Under the pieces are notes generated by a model that saw only the letters and a program-made list of their open reading frames with translations, did not search any database and was not told the DNA's origin. A stretch of DNA of 64,000 nucleotides from Mycobacterium sp. GA-0227b (GTDB lineage Bacteria; Actinomycetota; Actinomycetes; Mycobacteriales; Mycobacteriaceae), in contig NZ_LQIK01000001.1 of assembly GCF_001499855.1 (NCBI RefSeq), forward strand, positions 62,001 to 126,000, read 5' to 3'. Made by a program: the position numbers and the translations under genes. This document shows, piece after piece, positions 16,956-27,306 of the stretch (the first letter of the stretch is position 1; each line of letters begins with the position of its first letter).

Positions 16956-17801
16956 CTAACCGAACGTTCGCTTCTCCCACCAGAGAACCATCCGCGCATG
17001 AGCCCGCGGGAGTACGCGGACCAGCAGGTCGACGCCTTTGGCGTCCCTGCCCACCAGTATTCGACTGCGGTTCGCCGCGACCCCGGCCAGGATCGTCTCG
17101 GCGGCCCGAACCGGCGACATCTTGAGCAGTTTCGCGTTGTACGCCTCGGCCCGGTGCCGCTGCTGGTCGGTGATCTCGCGGCCGGCACGCTCGGCCTCGG
17201 CCAGCGCCGACGTCGCAATGTTCGTGGCGATGCCACCCGGATGCACCACGGTCACCCGCACCGGATGGCCTTCGGCAAGCATCTCGGCGCGTAGGGATTC
17301 GGTGAACCCGCGAACCGCGAATTTCGTTGTGCAGTAAGCCGACATCGATGCTTGCGCCAGCAACCCGTTCAGGCTGGAGATGTTCACGACATGCCCGTCG
17401 CCGGAGGCGATGAGGTGTGGCAGGAACTCTTTGGTGCCGTTGATGACGCCCCACAGGTTGATGTTGACGATGCGTTCGTAGGTTTCGTAATCGCCCTCGA
17501 GCAGAGGCGCGGCACCGCCGGCGACGCCGGCGTTGTTGTAGAGCTGATTGACGGCGCCGTGGTGTTCGGCCACGGCCGTTGCGTAGTCCCGCACCGCGCA
17601 CCGGTCACTCACGTCGAGCACTGCGACGTGAGGCTGCCTGCCGACAGCGCTGACCCTCGCGGCCGTGCTGCGCAAGCCTTCTTCGTTGACGTCCGATATC
17701 GCTGTCAGTGCTCCGCGGCGGGCCAGCCCGATGGCCAACGCACGTCCGATTCCCGACCCGGCACCGGTGACCACCGCCACCTTCCCGTCGAACGAACTCA
17801 C
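16956..17801 (-). CDS. SDR family oxidoreductase coupled to BVMO
   Basis: A short-chain dehydrogenase of 281 residues with TGAGSGIGRALA as the cofactor motif, NNAGVAGG, the active-site serine in NISSLNG and the pair YCTTK. Its GTG start overlaps the stop of the upstream monooxygenase gene (GTGA), so the two are made from one mRNA. A sensible pathway is oxidation of an alcohol to a ketone by the SDR and insertion of oxygen by the monooxygenase, but the substrate is unknown. The C-terminal extension after residue 230 is longer than in the smallest SDRs. Confidence 0.84.
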   Translation of the reverse strand: MSSFDGKVAVVTGAGSGIGRALAIGLARRGALTAISDVNEEGLRSTAARVSAVGRQPHVAVLDVSDRCAVRDYATAVAEHHGAVNQLYNNAGVAGGAAPLLEGDYETYERIVNINLWGVINGTKEFLPHLIASGDGHVVNISSLNGLLAQASMSAYCTTKFAVRGFTESLRAEMLAEGHPVRVTVVHPGGIATNIATSALAEAERAGREITDQQRHRAEAYNAKLLKMSPVRAAETILAGVAANRSRILVGRDAKGVDLLVRVLPRAHARMVLWWEKRTFG

Positions 17802-19321
17802 GGCACCTCCACTGTTCGGGGCGATGCCGCCGTCTCGTAGGCGTCGATGTCGAAACGCTTGGTCTGCTTGCGGAATCTGAACGTGAAGTCGGGCCAGAGG
17901 GTGGTGTTGTTGCCGTGGGCGTCGAGATACCAACTGGCGCAGCCACCTGTCATCCACACCGAGTTGGTGAGTTTGCGCTGCAGTTCTTCGTTGTACGCGT
18001 CCTGCTCGTCCTGGCGGACATCCAGACGGCTCAGGCCGCGGCTCTCCATGGTGGTGATGGCGTCGACCACATAGTTGAGCTGGGATTCGATCATGTACAC
18101 CATCGACGTGTGGCCGAGCCCGGTGTTCGGCCCGATGAGGATGAACATGTTGGGGTAGCCGGCGATCGTCGTGCCCTTGTAGGCCCGCATCCCCTTGTCG
18201 GCGAAGGTCTGGCTCAGGGTCCGCCCGTCGCTGCCGCAGATCGTCTCGAACATCGGCGAGTCGGTGACGTGGAATCCGGTCGCCACGACGATTGCGTCGA
18301 CCTCTCGGGCGGTGCCGTCGGCGGTGATGATGCTGTGGCCGTCGATCTGACGGATGCCGTCGGTGATGAGGTCCACGTTCTCGCGGTCCAGCGCGGGATA
18401 CCAGTCGTTGGCGATGAGCATGCGCTTGCACCCGATACGGAAGTTCGGTGTCACCTTGCGCCGTAGTTCGGGGTCGCGGATCTCAGCGCGGATCTTGGCG
18501 CGGGAGATGAACTCGAACAGCTTCATCAGGCGAGGGTTCTTCGCCAGCCCGAGCACTTGGGTCTCGCGCGCGGCGTAGATGCCTGCACGGGCCAGCCGCA
18601 GCACACCCGGGATGTTGCGGAAGATCCACCGTTCGATGCGGGTGAAAGGACGATCGAAGCGCGGCAGCAGCCACGGCGCCGTGCGCTGATAGACGTCGAT
18701 GTGCGCGACGGTGTCAGCGATCGCCGGAACGATCTGGATCGCCGACGCGCCGGTGCCGATGACCGCGACGCGCTTACCGGTCAGGTCCGCATCGTGGTTC
18801 CACTGCGCCGAATGGAACAACTCTCCGTCGAAGTCGTCGATGCCCGGGATCGGCGGCAGAGCCGGTTCGGCAAGGGCGCCGAACGCGCCGATGACCACAT
18901 CGGCTGTCATCGCCCCATGGCTCGTCGAGAGCTCCCACCGGTGCTGCTCCTCCTGCCACGCCACTCGTCTGACGTCACAACCGAATACGTGCCGATCCAG
19001 GACACCGGCGCGGCGCGCGACGCCACGGATGTACTCCTCGATCTCGGCCTGATTGGAGAACGACCGGGTCCAATTCGGGTTCAGCGCGAACGAATACGAG
19101 TACAGATGGGACGGAACGTCGCACGCCGCACCCGGATAGGTGTTGTCGCGCCAGGTGCCGCCGACGTCGTCGCCGCGCTCGAGCACGATGAAGTCGCGGT
19201 GTCCGGCCTCGTTCAACCTCACCGCCGCACCCAGGCCGGAGAACCCGCTTCCGATGATGGCGATGTGCGTGTGACCGGGGAGGGGCTCTGACTGCGGCCG
19301 GATCACTGGTTCGTCAGACAC
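17798..19321 (-). CDS. Flavin-containing Baeyer-Villiger-type monooxygenase
   Basis: A 507-residue FAD/NADPH protein. The FAD motif IIGSGFSGLGAAV, the sequence GGTWRDNTYPGAACD, the fingerprint FDGELFHSAQW and the NADPH motif VIGTGASAIQ are seen in this order. The final W-D/P of the BVMO fingerprint reads QWN, so this is a less typical member (4-hydroxyacetophenone monooxygenase-like). It inserts oxygen next to a carbonyl group or oxidises heteroatoms. It is the first gene of an operon with an SDR gene. A GTG start precedes SDEPVIRP. Confidence 0.84.
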   Translation of the reverse strand: MSDEPVIRPQSEPLPGHTHIAIIGSGFSGLGAAVRLNEAGHRDFIVLERGDDVGGTWRDNTYPGAACDVPSHLYSYSFALNPNWTRSFSNQAEIEEYIRGVARRAGVLDRHVFGCDVRRVAWQEEQHRWELSTSHGAMTADVVIGAFGALAEPALPPIPGIDDFDGELFHSAQWNHDADLTGKRVAVIGTGASAIQIVPAIADTVAHIDVYQRTAPWLLPRFDRPFTRIERWIFRNIPGVLRLARAGIYAARETQVLGLAKNPRLMKLFEFISRAKIRAEIRDPELRRKVTPNFRIGCKRMLIANDWYPALDRENVDLITDGIRQIDGHSIITADGTAREVDAIVVATGFHVTDSPMFETICGSDGRTLSQTFADKGMRAYKGTTIAGYPNMFILIGPNTGLGHTSMVYMIESQLNYVVDAITTMESRGLSRLDVRQDEQDAYNEELQRKLTNSVWMTGGCASWYLDAHGNNTTLWPDFTFRFRKQTKRFDIDAYETAASPRTVEVP

Positions 19322-19399
19322 GGCGCCCCCTATCCACGGTCCCGTAGGTAGGTAGTAGTAGCCGCTTGCGCCGCTCCTTACACCACGTCGGTCAGCCGG

Positions 19400-20074
19400 T
19401 CACGCCCGTGACGGCACAAGCGACGGGCTCCCGACGCCGATGGTGATCCGCGGGGCAGCCGACGGATCCAGCCACTTCAGCACCGAGCGCATCTCGTCAC
19501 GGCCGATGGCCACACATCCCCAGGTCGGGTTGCCGTCGGTCACGTGGAGAAAGATTCCGGAGACCCGCCCCGGGATGCGTTGCGGGTTCACCGCGATGTT
19601 GACGGCGTAGTCGTAGACGGGTCCGGAGTCGTAGAGGTTCTCCGCTATCGACGACGGTTTGCGTGGTCCGCGCACGTGGGTGTTGTACGTGGGCGAGTCA
19701 GCGTCCTCGTCCCACCAGTCCTGGTTGGTGGTCTGGAAGTACGGCATCTTGGTGCCGGGATTGGGTTCGCGCCCGAAGGCTTGGTCGAACGTGAACGTTC
19801 CGACGGGGGTGCGGTGGACACCGTCGGCGGGGGCGCCGACGCCGAGCGCACCCACTTTCGCGGGTGTCGGGCCCAAGACCGCTTTCCATTGTCGGCCCAC
19901 CCGCTGGAAGGCGGTGAGGGTTCCTGAAGTTGCGTTCTCAGCGGGTACGCCGACAACGATCCACTGTGTGGACTGCCCGGCGGGCGCAGTCGCGGGCTGG
20001 GCCGCAGCGGGCGCAGCGAGTGACACACTCAGGAGCAGGGCCCCGAGTTGCGCCAGTGCTTTTCGCAGTTTCAC
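19400..20074 (-). CDS. Exported YkuD (L,D-transpeptidase family) protein
   Basis: A 224-residue protein with a clear signal peptide (LGALLLSVSLAAPAAAQP) and a C-terminal YkuD-type domain. The active-site region is FLHVTDGNPTWGCVAIG, where the histidine and cysteine match the catalytic pair of the family. It lacks the Ig-like domain of the large mycobacterial Ldt enzymes and resembles the small actinobacterial exported YkuD proteins. Peptidoglycan cross-linking or another cysteine-dependent transfer is possible. The gene starts at a GTG codon. Confidence 0.78.
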   Translation of the reverse strand: MKLRKALAQLGALLLSVSLAAPAAAQPATAPAGQSTQWIVVGVPAENATSGTLTAFQRVGRQWKAVLGPTPAKVGALGVGAPADGVHRTPVGTFTFDQAFGREPNPGTKMPYFQTTNQDWWDEDADSPTYNTHVRGPRKPSSIAENLYDSGPVYDYAVNIAVNPQRIPGRVSGIFLHVTDGNPTWGCVAIGRDEMRSVLKWLDPSAAPRITIGVGSPSLVPSRA

Positions 20075-20198
20075 AGGTACCTCGGGACCGGGAACGAACC
20101 AGCATTCTTTGACGAGTCCGGTGATCTTCTCAGAGACTTCCGCGCGATCGGGTCACCGAGATCCGTTCGCTATCAAAGAGAAATGCGGTCGCGACAGC

Positions 20199-21335
20199 TC
20201 AGCTGGCGTTGCTCACCCCGGCCAGCTTCTGGATGACGCGTATCTCGTTGTTGTCATGGGCCCGTCCGTCGGGGTGAATGAGGTCGCTGAACCACGTCTC
20301 CGGAAGCGTCGTGTAGGGGTCCTGCCACGAGTCCCACGGCAGGTACGTCTGCGTTCGACCAGCGACGAACCCCCAGTTGTACGCCGCGACATTGCGCCTC
20401 TTGGCAATCGGCAGTATCCCTTCGACGGTGCTGCCCAGGTTCCGCGCCAAATACTCCGTGCACAGGATCGGGCGGCCCAGCGGCGTGAGTTCGTCGATGC
20501 GGGCCTCGAATTCGGCGGGGTCGCCGTAACTGTGAAAGCTGATGACGTCTGATTGCTCGAGTTGAATGCTGCAGATCTTGCTGCGGCTTGCCGGGTCTCT
20601 CCAGTGGCCTTGCCACACACCGCTGGTCAACGGTTGAGTCGGATTGACCGCACGCGCCCACTGGAAGACGTGCGGTAGGAACGCTGCGACGAGTTCCAGC
20701 TTGTCCTCGTGTTCGACCTCGCGGTAGTCGCGCGCCGGGTTGTCCGGCTCGTTCCAGACGTCCCATCCCAGGACGCGTGGATCGTCGCGAAGCAGGCCCA
20801 CCACCCCGGTCACATAGCTTTGCAGCACGCGGGTGTAGTCAGGATCCTGCAGCCGGTGAGCGCCCGGGCTCTGCACCCAACCGGAGTTGTGCACCCCTTT
20901 GATCGGCGGGCGTTGGCGACCCGCCCGCGGCAACGGATCCCAGCACGAGTCGAACAGGACGAAGAGCGGCTTGATGTTGTGACTCGCCGCGATCGAGACG
21001 AACTGAGATAGCCGCTGGCTGAAGCCCGCCCGGTCGGTAGCCCACAACTGGTCGTGCAGAAACACCCGCATGGTGTTCATCCCGATCCGCTTGGCCACGC
21101 TGAGTTCACCGTCGATACGGCGTGCGTCGTAGGTGCCCGCCTGGAACATCTCCAGCTGGTTGACGGCGTTGGAGGTGACGTAGTTCGCGCCGAGCAGCCA
21201 GCCCTGTTTCGCGTACCAGGCGTTGGCGCGGTCAGCCGACCATCGACCCGTCGCGCCGGATGCGGACGGAAGCTTGGTCAGCGCCGCGGCCGCTGCCAGG
21301 TACAGCGGAAGTTTGAGAGCCGTTCTGCGGTGCAC
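20199..21335 (-). CDS. Exported glycoside hydrolase, GH5/GH39-like
   Basis: The protein of 378 residues begins at GTG with HRRTALKLPLYLAAAAAL, a Tat-like signal. A TIM-barrel glycosidase follows: DVWNEPDN holds the likely acid/base glutamate and CTEYLARN the likely nucleophile, with LFDSCWD on an earlier strand. This pattern fits clan A hydrolases acting on beta-linked glycans. The exact family and substrate cannot be decided by eye. Coding is open upstream of the GTG, but that part has no coding character. The gene is isolated from other carbohydrate genes. Confidence 0.72.
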   Translation of the reverse strand: MHRRTALKLPLYLAAAAALTKLPSASGATGRWSADRANAWYAKQGWLLGANYVTSNAVNQLEMFQAGTYDARRIDGELSVAKRIGMNTMRVFLHDQLWATDRAGFSQRLSQFVSIAASHNIKPLFVLFDSCWDPLPRAGRQRPPIKGVHNSGWVQSPGAHRLQDPDYTRVLQSYVTGVVGLLRDDPRVLGWDVWNEPDNPARDYREVEHEDKLELVAAFLPHVFQWARAVNPTQPLTSGVWQGHWRDPASRSKICSIQLEQSDVISFHSYGDPAEFEARIDELTPLGRPILCTEYLARNLGSTVEGILPIAKRRNVAAYNWGFVAGRTQTYLPWDSWQDPYTTLPETWFSDLIHPDGRAHDNNEIRVIQKLAGVSNAS

Positions 21336-21649
21336 CAATTGAACATAGTGTTTGTATCCGAACCGTCGCTTCGCGGGGCTCTTCCTGCAACACAACAGTT
21401 TTCGAATCGTTATAGACCAAGGCGATCGGGGATGCACGCCCACGCTCCGAATCAGATGGGACGGCTCAGCCGCTGTCCTCCGTAATGTGCGGATGCAAAA
21501 CTGAGTCGGATCAATGAAAGAGGTGATCACCTATCGGCTCGGATCGATCGGCAGACAGGTACATTCGCTGGCTGCTTCTGAGTTTCGCGACCGTCTTCGT
21601 TGTCGTAGTCAGTTGGATCGTCGCAATCGTCACTGCGGCCGTCGTCGCG

Positions 21650-22852
21650 TTGCAACTGGCTGATGTTCGGCTCCTGCTGGGCATGGCAGTTGGTGCGTGT
21701 TTGGTTGTGGCCGGTGCAGGAGCATGGCTCGCGGCTCGTAACTTCCGCCGCCACCGTCGGGCCTACGCGATGGTCACCGCGCTCGTGAGTGCGTTCATAC
21801 TCGCCGCGGCCGGATCGTTCGTGGTGCTGCATCCGTTACCGAGTGCACGGCCGCCGGACAAGTCGACGGCCGCGCCGGATGGCGTGCGTTATTGGGACCT
21901 GCCCAACGGGTCGCGTTTGGCCTACCGACACCTCTCCGCGGTCGGCCCAGCGCGGCCCACCCCGGTAATCGTTGTTGGCGGCGGGCCCGGCGAAGCCGTC
22001 GTGAGCGACCCGGCGAATGCCGGACCCTTCCGCGGGCTGACCCGCCTCGGGTACGAGGTTTACCTCTACGATCAGCTCGGCGCCGGCCTGTCGGCGCGGC
22101 TCAACGACCCGGCCGGCTACACCGTCGCCCGGCATGTCGACGATCTTGATGCGATCCGCGAGCAGCTGAACGCCAACGAGATGATTCTGGTCGGCGCCTC
22201 CTGGGGAGGAAGCCTGATTGGCAGCTACCTCGCCGCCCACCCGACCCGGGTCGCAAGAGCCGTCCTGACTTCCCCGGCCCCGATGGACTATGCCCGGTGG
22301 CCCGATGCCGGTGACATCGCTGCCCGCCTGCCCGACGAGGCGCGACAGCGTGCCGAACGCCTTATGCCCAACAACTTCCGCTTCATGATCTGGTACTTAC
22401 TCGGCAGCATCAACCCGAGGGCGGCTCACGATCTCCTGCCCGACAGCGAGGCCGATGCCTACTTCGACACGTTCTTGACCATCGTCCGCCCGGCGACCGT
22501 CTGCGACCCGACGAAACTACCCGAAACTTTCGGAACAGGAAATGGCCTCTACGCCAACGTGTTCACCGTCCGCGACGCGGTATCAGGGGCTCAATCCGCT
22601 GTGCCACAACAGCTGCGAAGCAACGACACACCGGTGTTGATCATCACCGGCACATGCAACTACGTTCCCTGGGAACCGACCGCCGAATATGCAACCACCC
22701 TTCCGCGAGCAACACTCGTCTGCCTGCCGCACGCAGGACATGACGCCGACGTCGATCAGCCTGATCTGTACCGGCGACTGGTCCAGGACTTCCTGCTCGG
22801 CGAACCACTCCCGATGCCTGCCACCGCACCCACTCAGCCATGTCACCCCTGA
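21650..22852 (+). CDS. Membrane-anchored alpha/beta hydrolase (proline iminopeptidase-like), start uncertain
   Basis: The catalytic domain has the nucleophile motif GASWGGSLIG, the oxyanion region GGGPGEA and a final histidine in PHAGHDAD, as in proline iminopeptidase-like hydrolases. Hydrophobic helices precede it. The first start codon of the frame is the TTG at 21650, yet the same frame stays open back to 21527 and encodes a further strongly hydrophobic helix (around YIRWLLLSFATVFVVVV) with no ATG, GTG or TTG. An ATG with ribosome binding site (21514) exists one frame off. A one-base indel near 21540 or a rare start would explain this. Confidence 0.7.
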   Translation: MQLADVRLLLGMAVGACLVVAGAGAWLAARNFRRHRRAYAMVTALVSAFILAAAGSFVVLHPLPSARPPDKSTAAPDGVRYWDLPNGSRLAYRHLSAVGPARPTPVIVVGGGPGEAVVSDPANAGPFRGLTRLGYEVYLYDQLGAGLSARLNDPAGYTVARHVDDLDAIREQLNANEMILVGASWGGSLIGSYLAAHPTRVARAVLTSPAPMDYARWPDAGDIAARLPDEARQRAERLMPNNFRFMIWYLLGSINPRAAHDLLPDSEADAYFDTFLTIVRPATVCDPTKLPETFGTGNGLYANVFTVRDAVSGAQSAVPQQLRSNDTPVLIITGTCNYVPWEPTAEYATTLPRATLVCLPHAGHDADVDQPDLYRRLVQDFLLGEPLPMPATAPTQPCHP

Positions 22853-22916
22853 GGAAGGTCTCGGATGTCCTTGCGCCACCGTTGTCAGCCGGCGATCGGA
22901 CCGTGAAAATCTAGCC

Positions 22917-22970
22917 TCAGTCCAGGAACCGATACTCGACGTCGAATGAGCGGTAAGTGCGCTCTGACGC
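22917..22970 (-). pseudogene. Relic of a vapC (PIN toxin) 3' end
   Basis: Read on the minus strand, these bases encode ASERTYRSFDVEYRFLD and a stop. This is nearly the same as the C-terminus of the complete PIN toxin encoded at 48743 (AERTYRSLEVDYRFVD and stop), and the DNA is also clearly similar. Only 17 codons are left; the fragment directly follows the stop codon of the acyl-CoA dehydrogenase gene. It is a decayed remnant of another toxin-antitoxin locus. Confidence 0.7.
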
Positions 22971-22971
22971 G

Positions 22972-24171
22972 CTAAACCGTGAGCCCGTCGGCCACCCGGG
23001 GGACCCGGTCGGCGGCGGCATCGTCGAGCACAATCGCCGCGACCCGGTCCCGGTGCTCTTCGGCGCTGCCCAGCAGGACCGCGTCGGTCGCGGCGCGCTT
23101 GTAATAAAGATGGGCCTGGTGCTCCCAGGTGAATCCGATCCCGCCGTGTACCTGGATGGTGTCGTTGGCGACGTGGCTGAGCGCTGCCGAACAGACCGCT
23201 TGGGCGATGCTCGTCGCGAGCGCGGGATCGTCAGACCCGTCCGTCAGAGCCCAGACTGCGTGATAGGCAGTCGATCTCGCGTGCTCGACGTCGACCAGCA
23301 GATTGGCCAGGCGATGCTTGACCGCCTGGAACGATCCGATCGGCCGGCCGAACTGCAGCCGCGATTTCGCGTACTCGACGGACAGGTCGAGCAGATGCTG
23401 CGCGGCGCCGACCTGCTCGACGGCGAGCAGCGCAGCACCGACCTGCAGCGCGTGGTCGAGGACTCGCGGGGTTTCGCCGGGACCGGCGATCAGGCGCCCG
23501 GAAGCGTTGGAGAACGTGACGTTGGCCTCGGGCCGGGTGAGGTCGAGGGTCGCCAACGGCGTTCGCTGTACCTTCCCGGCGGCGGTGTCGACGGCATACA
23601 GCGCGACGCCGTCGGATCCGCGCGCGGCGACCAGCAGGACGTCGGCGGAGCCGCCGTCGACGACTTGAGCCACCATGCCCGACAACGCGTCCCCGTCGGC
23701 GGTCACCGTCACCGCATCCGGCTCGAAGACTCCCGCCCGGTCCACCACCGCGACGGCCGCGGTGCGCCGACCCTCGACGAGGTCGGCTAACAACTCGTCA
23801 CGAGCCGGGCCGGCCGGAGCGGCGACCAGTGCGGGGATCGCGAGGTACACCGTGCCGAACAGCGGTCCGCACGCCAACCGCGCACCGAGTTCCTCGATCG
23901 CGACGGCCTGATCCACCAAGGTGCCGCCGACGCCGCCGTCGGCTTCGGGCACCGACAGCCCGAGCACCCCGAGCTCGGCACCGAGTCGCCCCCAGACCTT
24001 CGGGTCGAACGGCGGGTCGGACTCCATGAGCCGCCGGACGTTGTCTTCGGCGAAGTGCTCGGCGCTGAACTTGCTCACCGCGTCGCGCAATTGCGCCTGC
24101 TCGTCGGTGAACCTGTACTCAGCTCGGGTCTCAACTTGATTGTCGGGCTGATCCGCAAGCTTCTCAACCAC
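22972..24171 (-). CDS. Acyl-CoA dehydrogenase (second of a coupled pair)
   Basis: A protein of 399 residues of the acyl-CoA dehydrogenase superfamily; the C-terminal domain has QVHGGIGFTWEHQAHLYYKRA, typical for the FadE group that lacks the usual catalytic glutamate position and works as one half of a heteromer. The GTG start overlaps the stop of the upstream dehydrogenase gene, so both subunits are made together. Mycobacterial paired FadE proteins form alpha2beta2 enzymes that oxidise sterol side chains or other bulky acyl-CoA. A specific substrate is not evident. Confidence 0.85.
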   Translation of the reverse strand: MVEKLADQPDNQVETRAEYRFTDEQAQLRDAVSKFSAEHFAEDNVRRLMESDPPFDPKVWGRLGAELGVLGLSVPEADGGVGGTLVDQAVAIEELGARLACGPLFGTVYLAIPALVAAPAGPARDELLADLVEGRRTAAVAVVDRAGVFEPDAVTVTADGDALSGMVAQVVDGGSADVLLVAARGSDGVALYAVDTAAGKVQRTPLATLDLTRPEANVTFSNASGRLIAGPGETPRVLDHALQVGAALLAVEQVGAAQHLLDLSVEYAKSRLQFGRPIGSFQAVKHRLANLLVDVEHARSTAYHAVWALTDGSDDPALATSIAQAVCSAALSHVANDTIQVHGGIGFTWEHQAHLYYKRAATDAVLLGSAEEHRDRVAAIVLDDAAADRVPRVADGLTV

Positions 24172-25357
24172 GGGGGATCTCCTTCCAGGGCATGCCGGCG
24201 TCGGCCCGCAGATCACCGGGCAACCCGAGAATGCGCTCGCCGAGGATGTTGCGCATCACCTCGGAGGTGCCGCCTTCGATGGTGTTGGCGCGGCTGCGCA
24301 GGTATCGCTGCTGGATCGGGCCCTGCCAATCCCGCTCGCCGGCGCCCCTGCCCTGCTGGTATCCGTGGTACAGAAGACCTTCGGGGCCAAGGAAATCCAT
24401 GCACCACTGATAGATGTCCTGGTTGAGCTCGGCGCCGACCAGCTTGCCGATCGAACCCTCCGGGCCCGGACCGCCGACCGTGGCGGCGGCTCGCGACCGT
24501 TCCGAGGTCAGCCGCTGCGCCTCCGAGCGCAGCCACAGCTGCGTCAGCCGGTCGCGCAACACCGGTGTGCGGCGCTCCGGCCGCGACGCCCACAACCCCG
24601 TCGCGTCGGCGATCGTGCCCGCGCCCCGACGGCTGCCGCTGCCGCCGAGCGCGGTGCGTTCGTTCATCAGCGTCGTCATGGCGACGGCCCACCCGTTGTC
24701 GACGTCGCCGAGGCGGTGCTGGTCCGGGATCCGCGCGTCGGTGAAGTACACCTCGTTGAATTCGGCCTGGCCTGTCATCTGGCGCAGCGGGCGGGTTTCG
24801 ACGCCCGTGCCGTGCATGTCGATGACGAAGTACGTCAAACCTTTGTGCTTGGGCACATCGGGGTTGGTGCGCGCGAGCAGCAGCCCCCACCGGGCCCGGT
24901 GGGCCAGACTCGTCCAGACCTTCTGGCCGTTGATCACCCAGTCGTCACCGTCGCGCGCCGCGGAGGTGGCCAGGCCGGCGAGATCGGACCCGGCGCCGGG
25001 CTCGGAGAACAGCTGACACCAGAGGTCCTCGGTGGTGGCCAACGGGCGCAACCACTTCCGCTTCACCTCCTCGGTCTGGGCGTGCTCGCGGATCGTCGGC
25101 GCGGCCATGCCGTAGCCCATCGGATTGAGCCCGAGCGGTACCGGCCCGCCTGCGCCTTGCAGAACGCGGTCGGCGACCGCCTGAAGTCCACGGGACACGC
25201 CCAGACCGCCCAGGCCTTCGGGGAAGTGCACCCAGGACAGGCCGGCGTCGTAGCAGGCGCCGAGGAATTCGGGGATGGGAACGCTCTTCGGGTCGTGGTC
25301 GGCGACGACTCCGCGCGCCAGCTCAGCGACGCGGTCGGCGTCAGCGGCATTGCTCAT
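24164..25357 (-). CDS. Acyl-CoA dehydrogenase (first of a coupled pair)
   Basis: This 397-residue FadE protein has the FAD-binding LFSEPGAGSDLAGL, the WVINGQKVWTS segment and the C-terminal TIEGGTSEVMRNILGERILGLP with the RTIEGG-like flavin contact. The ATG at 25357 fits the family length. Its stop overlaps the GTG of the second dehydrogenase gene, which suggests a heteromeric enzyme. A palindromic repeat lies 59 bases upstream of the start. The pair belongs to the chromosomal lipid-catabolism background, outside the BlaI island. Confidence 0.86.
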   Translation of the reverse strand: MSNAADADRVAELARGVVADHDPKSVPIPEFLGACYDAGLSWVHFPEGLGGLGVSRGLQAVADRVLQGAGGPVPLGLNPMGYGMAAPTIREHAQTEEVKRKWLRPLATTEDLWCQLFSEPGAGSDLAGLATSAARDGDDWVINGQKVWTSLAHRARWGLLLARTNPDVPKHKGLTYFVIDMHGTGVETRPLRQMTGQAEFNEVYFTDARIPDQHRLGDVDNGWAVAMTTLMNERTALGGSGSRRGAGTIADATGLWASRPERRTPVLRDRLTQLWLRSEAQRLTSERSRAAATVGGPGPEGSIGKLVGAELNQDIYQWCMDFLGPEGLLYHGYQQGRGAGERDWQGPIQQRYLRSRANTIEGGTSEVMRNILGERILGLPGDLRADAGMPWKEIPRG

Positions 25358-25415
25358 GCATGTCACGATAGAAACTCGACGCGCGTCGAGCGTCAGCGGG
25401 ATGAGGTCGTGTGGC

Positions 25416-25464
25416 CTTAACGGGTGGATCGCAGGCATCTGGTGGCTGCAATCAACCCGTTAAG
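25416..25464. repeat. Palindromic repeat, copy 1 (left edge of the BlaI island)
   Basis: Left arm CTTAACGGGTGGATCGCAG (25416-25434) and right arm CTGCAATCAACCCGTTAAG (25446-25464) pair at 17 of 19 positions across an 11-base loop. It starts 42 bases after the stop of the antigen 85 gene. A second, clearly related copy lies at 32539-32585, so it belongs to a repeat family; it may also act as a transcription stop hairpin, although no T tract follows. Confidence 0.75.
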
Positions 25465-25505
25465 CGCGACCCGTTGAGGCCGGTCAGCGTCGTTGTAGCG
25501 TTGCG

Positions 25506-27198
<1,693 letters not shown>

Positions 27199-27306
27199 CT
27201 GGCCAGCCGAACAGGTCGTAAATGCGGCCAGCTCCGGGTACCGCGCCGCGGTCGCCATCAACAATGCACTGGTGCTTGACGATGCGAGATTTTCGGTCAG
27301 CGGCAT

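Noticed and set aside
19345..19366. GTAG-rich stretch upstream of the BVMO gene as a fifth BlaI operator
   Set aside because: It repeats GTAG in one direction but lacks the palindromic TACGTA core of the four island sites.
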